Of a DNA stretch of 5,149 nucleotides, positions 1 through 5,149 are shown piece after piece. The translations under genes and the position numbers were made by a program. The stretch lies in NCBI GenBank assembly GCA_902766805.1, contig CACXFF010000153.1, positions 1 to 5,149 on the forward strand. Reading direction: 5' to 3'. Under the pieces are notes generated by a model, which was not told the DNA's origin, made no database searches, and saw only the letters and a list, made by a program, of their open reading frames with translations. Numbering within the stretch: the stretch's first letter is position 1; every line of letters starts with the position of its first letter. This DNA is from an uncultured Coriobacteriaceae bacterium. GTDB taxonomy: Bacteria; Actinomycetota; Coriobacteriia; Coriobacteriales; Atopobiaceae.

Positions 1-3000
1 GGCGGCCTGGTCCTGCACCAGGCGGTAGGCCGGGCGCTGCTCGACGGGCCAGTCGCTGTCGTGCAGGGCGCGGATGGCGGCCTCGTCCTCCTCGCCGGTG
101 AAGTTGATGTCGCGCAGCCGCTCTTTGGTGAGGAACTCCGCCACCACGTGGTCCATGAGGTTGCGCAGGCCGGCCATGGTGTAGGGCGAGAACTGCGACG
201 GGTCGTACTCGGTCTCGAAGACGAGCTCGCCACCGTCGAGCATGAGGTCGATGCCGCAAGCGGTGCGGGCATACGACAGCTCGAGCATGACGGACGGGGC
301 CTCATGCCCGCCCAGCTTCACGGCGTGCTCGAACTCGCCCTGGTAGACGAAGAGCACGTCGCCGGAGAAGCCGTAGGCCTGGTGGATCTCCGAGAAGCCG
401 TAGATGTCGTGCGCCATGGCGGACACGAGGTAGGCCTTGCACTGCTCGATGAGGGAGACCACATAGTCGTCGTCCTGCCAAGACAGGGTCACGGGCAGGG
501 TCTTCACGAGCATCGAAACGCTGTCCTGGAGGCGCGGGTCGTTGCGGCCGTTGTAGATGGTCGAGAAGTAGGGCTGCTCGGCGTAGGTGTAGGCCTTGAG
601 CGCGACGGCGAAGGCAGCGGTGAAGAACGCGTTGAGCGTGAGGCCGTGCTCCTCGCAGTAGGCACGCACGGCATTGCCGTCCGCCTTGCCCCGCGTGCGC
701 TCGAAGCGCGCGTGCCCGGCGTCTGGCGACCCGTCCCTGACCGGGTTCGTCTCGCCGCCGCAGCCCGCGAAGATGCTGTCGTAGAACTGATGGGCGGCCT
801 CGTGGCGCTCGGACGCGAGCACCTTGGCCTCGTCGAGCGCGTACTCGTAGCCGCTGTACACCTCGCGCGGGACCTCTTCGCCCTGGTAGATGCGCTCGAT
901 GTCGCGCACCATGATGTCGATGGACGCGCCGTCGCTCACGATGTGGTGGGCGTCGAGGTACAGGTAGTTGCCGGCCTGCGTCAGGTAGACCTCGGCACGG
1001 CAGAGCAGCTCGCCGGAGGTCAGGTCGAACGGACGCACGAGGTCGTCCTGCGCGGGCAGCTGCTCGCAGGTCACGACCTTCACCTCGAAGGGGTGGTCGT
1101 CGCGTCGCACGGAGCGCAGCAGGCCCTTGTCGTCCGTGCGCACGCACATAAAGAGGTAGGGGTGCGCCAAAACCATCTCGTGGATCGCGGAGCAAAGGCG
1201 CTCGATGTCCACGCTGTCGTCGAGGCGATAGAGCATCGGCAGGTTGTAGATCGTGTCCTCGGGGTGGCGCATGCACTCGACGTAGATGCCCTGCTGCGTC
1301 TCGCTGAGCGGGTAGTCCTCCTGCAGCTCGTAAGCGCTCTCCTGCTCGGTCGCGCCCAGGAGCCGCTCGACGTCCTCGATGGTCGGGCACTCGGCCAGCT
1401 GGGAGGTCTTGATGACGACGTTGAACGCCTCGCGCAACTCGGCGCAGAAGCGGATGGCGCCCAACGACGAGAGGCCCGTCTCGAACAGGTCGCTGGTAAT
1501 GCCCACGCGGTCGGTGCCAAGGATGCCCTTCACGATGTCGAGCAGGCGCTCCTGCACCGCGTTGGTCGCGGCGACGATGTCGCTGTAGTCCAGCTCCGCC
1601 TCGGGCAGGGCACGCTTGTCGACCTTGCCGTTGGGCGTGAGGGGGAACGCGTCGAGCTGCATGAAGCTCTGCGGGACCATGTAGGAGGTCAGGGAGCGCT
1701 TGGCATGGCGCTTGAGCTCCGCCACGTCCACGTCGCAGTCGGCCACGAAATGCGCGGCGAGATACTCCTGCGCGTCCTTCACCACGGTGACCACGGCCTG
1801 GCGCACGCCAGGGAACGACTCGAGGACCTTCTCCACCTCGCCGAGCTCCACGCGCAGGCCGCGCAGCTTGACCTGGTCGTCCAGGCGGCCGTGGAACGCG
1901 ATGAGGCCGTCCGGGCGCACGACGGCGAGGTCGCCCGTGCGGTAGGCGGGGATGCCAAAGAGCTGGATGAAGTTGCGCTCGTTGAGGTCGGGGCGGCCGA
2001 CGTAGCCGCGGCCGACGCCGTCGCCCAGGATCACGAGCTCGCCCTGCTCGCCGATCGCCAGCGGGTTGGCCTGCTCGTCGACCGTGATGGCGTGGTAGTT
2101 GGCCAAGGGCACGCCGATCGTGACGTCGTCGCCCGAGTCCAGGAAGATGGCCGTGGCCGACACCGTGCACTCCGTCGGGCCGTAGCTGTTCATGACGGCC
2201 ATGTCGGGGTTGATCGCCTTCAGGCGCGTGTAGAGGTCGCCCGGGAAGGCCTCGGCGCCCACGTCTACCGCGCGGATCTGCTTGCACGCCTCGGCGAAGA
2301 CCGGCAGCTCGATCATGTTGGCGAGGTAGCTCGGGGTGCAGGTGAAGGAGCGCACGCCGTTGGCGGCGATGAGCTCGGCCATCGCGGTCGGGTCCATGAT
2401 CTGGTCCTGCGTGGCGATCACGACGGTCTTGCCGTTGGCCAACGGGACGAACTCCTCCATCACCGACACGTCGAAGGTGAACGCCGCCAGTGCGAGGGAC
2501 ACGCCGCCGAAGCGCGTGAAGACCTGCACCTCGATGTTCACGTCGTCATCGTGGACGAAGTTCGTGAGGTTGTGGTTCTCGATCATCACGCCCTTGGGCT
2601 TGCCCGTGGAGCCCGAGGTGTAGATGACGTAGGCCAGGTTGTCCGGCGCGACGGCGACGTCCAGGTCGCCCGTCTCGTGCGTGCGCACGGCCTCGGCCGC
2701 CTCCACGATAGTGAGGCCGAGGTCGGACAGCGCGGCGAACAGGTCCGCGCGGCGCTCGAGCACGGCGCTCGTCGTGAGCACGATGCGCGCGCCGGAGTCC
2801 TCCAGGATGTAGCGCACGCGCTCCTCGGGATACTCGGGGTCAACGGGCACGAATGCCGCGCCGGCCGCCAGGACGCCCTGGCGCATGACATAGGCCCAGC
2901 TGTCGCGGTCGGCAAAGACGACCACCATCGACTCGGGACCGGCGCCCCGCTCGGCGAGCGCGTGGCCGATCGCGTTGGTCTCGGCGTTCATCTGGCCATA

Positions 3001-3147
3001 GCTGAGCGTGCGGTCGCAGGCGACGATCGCCGTGCGCTCCGGATGCGCGTGGGCCTGCTCTTGCAGCAGCTCGTAGACGGGACGCTGCTCTATGGGCACG
3101 TAGGTGTCGTGCAGGGCCAACAGCTGCTTGAATTCTCGTTCGGTCAT
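1..3147 (-). CDS. Nonribosomal peptide synthetase, initiation module plus start of elongation module (A-T-C-A...), 3' end outside window
   Basis: The 1049 codons from ATG 3147 stay open to the window edge. The start is supported by AGGGGGG six bases upstream and because the A domain begins within about 15 residues. Domain A1 spans about residues 15-515: A1 LSYGQMN (48-54), A2 GAAFVPVDPEYP (96-107), A3 TSGSTGKPKG (177-186), A4 FDVS (225-228), A5 NSYGPTE (320-326), A6 GELVILGDGVGRGY (369-382), A7 YRTGDLA (402-408), A8 GRLDDQVKLRG (420-430), A10 NGKV with catalytic Lys508. The carrier domain (about 527-598) has DLFETGLSSL with the phosphopantetheine site at Ser561. The condensation domain (about 608-1012) has YPLSETQQ (612-619), HHIVSDG (734-740, catalytic His735) and MLVKTLPV (879-886). 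Residues 1029-1049 begin a second A domain. The first domain should activate an amino acid as aminoacyl-AMP and load it on the carrier; the C domain joins it to the second residue. No leading C domain means an initiation module. It is a cytoplasmic multienzyme needing an Sfp-type transferase. The substrate is not assignable. Confidence 0.95.
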   Translation of the reverse strand, partial: MTEREFKQLLALHDTYVPIEQRPVYELLQEQAHAHPERTAIVACDRTLSYGQMNAETNAIGHALAERGAGPESMVVVFADRDSWAYVMRQGVLAAGAAFVPVDPEYPEERVRYILEDSGARIVLTTSAVLERRADLFAALSDLGLTIVEAAEAVRTHETGDLDVAVAPDNLAYVIYTSGSTGKPKGVMIENHNLTNFVHDDDVNIEVQVFTRFGGVSLALAAFTFDVSVMEEFVPLANGKTVVIATQDQIMDPTAMAELIAANGVRSFTCTPSYLANMIELPVFAEACKQIRAVDVGAEAFPGDLYTRLKAINPDMAVMNSYGPTECTVSATAIFLDSGDDVTIGVPLANYHAITVDEQANPLAIGEQGELVILGDGVGRGYVGRPDLNERNFIQLFGIPAYRTGDLAVVRPDGLIAFHGRLDDQVKLRGLRVELGEVEKVLESFPGVRQAVVTVVKDAQEYLAAHFVADCDVDVAELKRHAKRSLTSYMVPQSFMQLDAFPLTPNGKVDKRALPEAELDYSDIVAATNAVQERLLDIVKGILGTDRVGITSDLFETGLSSLGAIRFCAELREAFNVVIKTSQLAECPTIEDVERLLGATEQESAYELQEDYPLSETQQGIYVECMRHPEDTIYNLPMLYRLDDSVDIERLCSAIHEMVLAHPYLFMCVRTDDKGLLRSVRRDDHPFEVKVVTCEQLPAQDDLVRPFDLTSGELLCRAEVYLTQAGNYLYLDAHHIVSDGASIDIMVRDIERIYQGEEVPREVYSGYEYALDEAKVLASERHEAAHQFYDSIFAGCGGETNPVRDGSPDAGHARFERTRGKADGNAVRAYCEEHGLTLNAFFTAAFAVALKAYTYAEQPYFSTIYNGRNDPRLQDSVSMLVKTLPVTLSWQDDDYVVSLIEQCKAYLVSAMAHDIYGFSEIHQAYGFSGDVLFVYQGEFEHAVKLGGHEAPSVMLELSYARTACGIDLMLDGGELVFETEYDPSQFSPYTMAGLRNLMDHVVAEFLTKERLRDINFTGEEDEAAIRALHDSDWPVEQRPAYRLVQDQAA

Positions 3148-3153
3148 GAGATG

Positions 3154-3160
3154 CCCCCCT
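3154..3160 (-). promoter_or_regulatory. Ribosome binding site of the NRPS gene
   Basis: Read on the minus strand, AGGGGGG lies six bases before the ATG at 3147. It is a strong purine-rich Shine-Dalgarno match at normal spacing and it fixes the start. No other in-frame start upstream has comparable support, and the protein begins right at the edge of its first adenylation domain. Confidence 0.8.
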
Positions 3161-3170
3161 CGCCGATTGG

Positions 3171-3216
3171 CAACGATACGCAGGTACCTTTTTCCACGCG
3201 TAGCATTGTATCGTTG
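3171..3216 (-). promoter_or_regulatory. Candidate NRPS promoter -10 element overlapped by a 9-bp inverted repeat (possible operator)
   Basis: On the minus strand a TACAAT hexamer (3210-3205) matches the TATAAT consensus at five of six positions and would start transcription near 3198, about 50 bases before the NRPS start codon. I see no good TTGACA-like -35 at the usual spacing. The hexamer is overlapped by one arm of a perfect inverted repeat: CAACGATAC at 3216-3208 and GTATCGTTG at 3179-3171, with centres 37 bp apart. A dimeric regulator bound to both arms would cover the -10 and the start point, so repression is the simplest guess. An A-rich run and a GGTACC palindrome lie between the arms. 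The repeat is seen directly; its role is inferred. Confidence 0.4.
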
Positions 3217-3267
3217 GGCGCTGGCGCGGGGCGCTACGGATTGGCGACGGACTCCATGTAGCAGCAA

Positions 3268-3309
3268 ACGCGCGGCCGGCCCGTCTGTCGACGAAGGCCG
3301 GCCGCGCGT
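3268..3309 (-). terminator. Perfect 14-bp GC stem-loop, probable terminator of the MATE gene
   Basis: Positions 3268-3281 and 3296-3309 are exact reverse complements (minus-strand arms ACGCGCGGCCGGCC and GGCCGGCCGCGCGT) around a 14-base loop. The stem lies 63 bases after the MATE stop codon and about 120 bases before the NRPS start, a sensible place to end the MATE transcript. The following T run is short (TTT, partly inside the stem), so the stem would act as a weak-tail intrinsic terminator or as a 3'-end stabiliser with Rho. Its perfection and 13 G/C pairs out of 14 make chance unlikely, and it separates the two genes into potentially distinct transcripts. Confidence 0.6.
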
Positions 3310-3329
3310 GCGTCGGGCGTGCCTCATGA

Positions 3330-3366
3330 CGTCCGCGGCTTGGCCCTAGAGGGGCGGCTGCGGACG
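3330..3366 (-). repeat. Imperfect hairpin just downstream of the MATE stop codon
   Basis: CGTCCGC (3330-3336) pairs with GCGGACG (3360-3366), and inside it GCCC (3343-3346) pairs with GGGC (3352-3355) around a five-base loop, with mismatches between the two stems. It begins six bases after the MATE stop codon. There is no T run on its downstream side, so it is not a typical intrinsic terminator; it may protect the transcript end or simply reflect GC-rich sequence. Confidence 0.25.
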
Positions 3367-3372
3367 GAGGGG

Positions 3373-5070
3373 CTAGCGCTTGAAGTTGATCATCAGGCGG
3401 TGCAGCGTGTTGAACTCGGAGGCGATGCAGGTGTCGTAGACGCCCGCGAGCTCCTCGTCATCCGGCTCCTCCTCCTGGTCCGTGGCGAACAGCTTGACCT
3501 TGTGGTCGAAGCGCAGGATGACGGACTTGCCAGCCTCGTCGTGGTCGAGGATCGTGAACGAGCACATGTGCGGGCGCTCCTCCGCGACCGTCGCCTCGAA
3601 CTGCGGCAGCAGCTTGGTCTCGACGCTCGTCATCTGCTCGGGGGTGAGCAGCTCGGCCGCGTACTGCTTCCACTGGTCGATGCGCTCGTGCTCGGCGGGA
3701 CCGCCGGTGAGCAGCAGCGCGTTCTCGGGATACATCTTGACGAAGCCGCGGATCAGCTTGCCGGCGATCAGCAGGAAGAGGCAGGCGCAACCGTTGGACA
3801 GCATCGAGCCGTACCACGGGGCGTCCATGGGGACGACGCGCGCCAGCAGCAGGGTCGCGCCGATGTTCACCACGATCTGGATGCCGTAGGAGATGTTGGC
3901 CAGGTTCTCGCGCTCCGTGGCGGACAGGTAGTTGACCAGGGAGTCGTTGGTGAAGGTGAGCAGGCTGCTCAGGCAGACGATGCGGATGGCGAAGGGCAGC
4001 GACTCGAGCATCACGGGGTCGTTGACGCCGAACAGGCCGATGAACAGCTGCGGGAAGAGTATGAGGATCGCGACGATGGGGACGACGAACACCAGGCCGA
4101 TGCGGAACATCGTGCGCTTCACCAGCAGGGTGCCGCAGCGGTTGCCCTCGCCGAAGTACGACGAGGCCAGCGCCATGACGGGCTCGCTCGCCGACGCCGT
4201 GAAGATGGTGAGGAACAGGACCAGGTTGTCGACCACGGCCGAGTTGCCCAGGCCGCTCGTGCCGCTCTCGTGGGCCAGGACGAGGTTCTGCACGATCATC
4301 TGGATGGTGAACATGAGGTACATGATGGCCATGGGCGTGCCGGGCTTGAGGATGGACAGCAGCGACGGATCGCCCTCCTCCTTGCGCGGCATGACGAAGC
4401 GGCAGAGGCTCTTGTCCCTGTGGAAGTGCGGGATGAACATCAGGACGGCCACGAACTCGCTGAACACCAGGGAAAAGGCGCTCGCGCCGATGCCCATGTG
4501 GAAGACCTCCAGCAGCACGAAGTTGCCCAGCACGTTGAGGACCGCGGCGACGACGTTGGCGTGCAGGACGACCTGCGGGTCGTTGTCGTCGGTCAGGATG
4601 TAGTCACCCGCGAAGAGATACACGATGGGCAGCGAGCCAAAGAGCAGCGTGTGCAGGTACTCGCGCGCGTAGCCTATGTTTTCCGGCGTCGCGCGCAGGA
4701 ACTTCAGGATGGGGTCGGTGAAGATGAACATGAACACGGCGAAGGCCACCGTGATCACCGTCAGGGCCAACACGGAGCGGGAGAAGGCGCGGGCCGCACC
4801 GGCCTTGTCGCCCGAACCGGAACACTTGGAGACGGTGATGCCGCAGCCCACGCCGGCCAGCGCGCCGAGGGCGCTGAAGATGAGGTTGACGGGCTCCACC
4901 GTACTCAGGGCCGAGAACGGAGCCTCGCCCAGGCTCTGCGAGATGCAGATGCCGCCAATCACGGGTGAGAGCTGGCCAAAGATCAGGCCGATCATCGCGG
5001 GGATGATGTAGTGCGTGCTACTGCGCCGTATGAGCGCGTTTTCGTATTCGTACTCGATGTGTTGTTCCAT
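3373..5070 (-). CDS. MATE-family efflux transporter with a C-terminal RsbW-like extension
   Basis: This 565-residue membrane protein should be a cation-coupled exporter in the cytoplasmic membrane. Residues 20-445 form the MATE core with about twelve hydrophobic segments in two halves, including roughly 21-42, 61-80, 98-118, 140-158, 171-190, 195-214, 245-265, 277-300, 320-340, 358-378, 393-411 and 420-440. The conserved first-half pattern SALSTVEPVNLIFSALGA is followed by GxGxGxxVSKxxGxGDK-type residues, as in MATE proteins of gut anaerobes. Residues 446-565 are extra: MATE proteins usually end near 450. This tail is soluble, has an acidic run (532-540) and resembles a GHKL/RsbW fold without its nucleotide-binding residues. 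ATG 5070 is preferred over GTG 5103 because AGGGGG sits five bases upstream and the family N-terminus fits. The NRPS lies 225 bases downstream on the same strand, suggesting peptide export or self-protection. The substrate is unknown. Confidence 0.93.
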   Translation of the reverse strand: MEQHIEYEYENALIRRSSTHYIIPAMIGLIFGQLSPVIGGICISQSLGEAPFSALSTVEPVNLIFSALGALAGVGCGITVSKCSGSGDKAGAARAFSRSVLALTVITVAFAVFMFIFTDPILKFLRATPENIGYAREYLHTLLFGSLPIVYLFAGDYILTDDNDPQVVLHANVVAAVLNVLGNFVLLEVFHMGIGASAFSLVFSEFVAVLMFIPHFHRDKSLCRFVMPRKEEGDPSLLSILKPGTPMAIMYLMFTIQMIVQNLVLAHESGTSGLGNSAVVDNLVLFLTIFTASASEPVMALASSYFGEGNRCGTLLVKRTMFRIGLVFVVPIVAILILFPQLFIGLFGVNDPVMLESLPFAIRIVCLSSLLTFTNDSLVNYLSATERENLANISYGIQIVVNIGATLLLARVVPMDAPWYGSMLSNGCACLFLLIAGKLIRGFVKMYPENALLLTGGPAEHERIDQWKQYAAELLTPEQMTSVETKLLPQFEATVAEERPHMCSFTILDHDEAGKSVILRFDHKVKLFATDQEEEPDDEELAGVYDTCIASEFNTLHRLMINFKR

Positions 5071-5075
5071 GCCTA

Positions 5076-5081
5076 CCCCCT
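5076..5081 (-). promoter_or_regulatory. Ribosome binding site of the MATE gene
   Basis: AGGGGG on the minus strand lies five bases before ATG 5070. It is the same type of site as the one before the NRPS gene and it decides between ATG 5070 and the in-frame GTG at 5103, which would add eleven residues, run through this site and carry no family similarity. Confidence 0.8.
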
Positions 5082-5091
5082 TTTTTATCCT

Positions 5092-5103
5092 GTGACGGGT
5101 CAC
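5092..5103. promoter_or_regulatory. Short palindrome GTGAC-GG-GTCAC upstream of the MATE gene, possible operator
   Basis: A perfect 5-2-5 palindrome sits 22 bases before the MATE start codon, just ahead of an A-rich run and the ribosome binding site. Further upstream, TGCGATACT (5129-5121, minus strand) could be a weak extended -10, which would place the palindrome in the early leader. A repressor site is possible. The palindrome is short enough to occur by chance, and no -35 is recognisable in the few bases available. Confidence 0.25.
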
Positions 5104-5149
5104 GCGGACCGTTCGCTAGAAGTATCGCACTCCTCGAGCTCGGGTCGAC

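Noticed and set aside
733..1326. The domain after the carrier as an epimerisation or heterocyclisation domain
   Set aside because: The motif reads HHIVSDG, not the DxxxxD of cyclisation domains, and lacks the Trp-containing continuation typical of epimerisation domains. It is followed by an A domain as a normal C domain would be.
302..2287. A 661-codon frame on the minus strand inside the NRPS
   Set aside because: It is out of frame with the NRPS reading, dominated by Arg, Pro, Gly and Ala, and carries none of the NRPS motifs that the correct frame shows across the same region.
61..3261. A 1066-codon open frame on the plus strand
   Set aside because: It lies exactly antisense and in codon register to the NRPS. 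It is rich in His, Val, Arg, Leu and Ala as expected from complementing GC-rich codons, and shows no family motifs. It is a shadow of the real gene.
3148..3372. A small gene or RNA in the intergenic region
   Set aside because: No open frame with a ribosome binding site or conserved RNA fold is visible here. The two hairpins and the inverted repeat are better explained as transcript-end and promoter elements.
3319..4968. A 549-codon open frame on the plus strand
   Set aside because: It is antisense to the MATE gene, very rich in Gln, His, Asp, Glu, Val and Arg, and has no hydrophobic segments or recognisable domain. The opposite strand encodes a convincing membrane transporter.
5091..5104. 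CRP-like site TGTGA...TCAC upstream of the MATE gene
   Set aside because: The half-sites are separated by four bases instead of the six of a CRP site, and there is no reason to expect CRP in this kind of organism. It is kept only as a plain palindrome.
5133..5149. Cluster of XhoI, SacI and SalI recognition sequences resembling a vector polylinker
   Set aside because: The sites occur in ordinary GC-rich sequence and do not follow the order of a polylinker I know. Chance occurrence at the window edge is sufficient.

Overview
The window carries two large genes, both on the minus strand, so transcription runs from high to low coordinates. The DNA is very GC-rich, with strong G/C bias at third codon positions. 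That bias creates long, meaningless open frames on the opposite strand. The GC content, the AGGGGG-type ribosome binding sites and a MATE protein of the kind found in gut anaerobes fit an anaerobic actinobacterium of the Coriobacteriia (Olsenella/Collinsella/Atopobium-like). This placement is an inference from style and family resemblance, not proven by a marker gene.

Layout, in order of transcription. Positions 5149-5071 are a short upstream region with a small palindrome, a weak possible -10 element and a clear ribosome binding site. Positions 5070-3373 encode a 565-residue MATE-family multidrug/small-molecule exporter. It has an extra C-terminal cytoplasmic region of about 120 residues that looks like a decayed RsbW-type (GHKL) ATPase fold. 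Positions 3372-3148 are a 225-base intergenic region. It holds an imperfect hairpin just after the MATE stop, a perfect 14-bp GC stem that is probably the MATE terminator, then a TACAAT -10-like element overlapped by one arm of a 9-bp inverted repeat, and the ribosome binding site of the next gene. Positions 3147-1 encode the first 1049 residues of a nonribosomal peptide synthetase (NRPS) whose end lies outside the window. I translated this frame line by line and it has no stop and no frameshift.

The NRPS starts directly with an adenylation domain, followed by a carrier (thiolation) domain, a condensation domain with an intact HHxxxDG motif, and the first residues of a second adenylation domain. 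The order A-T-C-A marks an initiation module followed by at least one elongation module. All the core A motifs, the phosphopantetheine serine and the condensation histidine are present, so the enzyme looks functional. The binding-pocket code I read for module 1 (D-V-M-T-D-G-S-V-S-K) does not match a specificity I can name.

Together the pair suggests a small peptide biosynthesis locus: the NRPS makes a peptide and the neighbouring MATE transporter exports it or protects the producer. The likely terminator between them and the separate candidate promoter/operator suggest the two genes can be expressed independently. The product, the remaining modules and the release domain cannot be known from this window.
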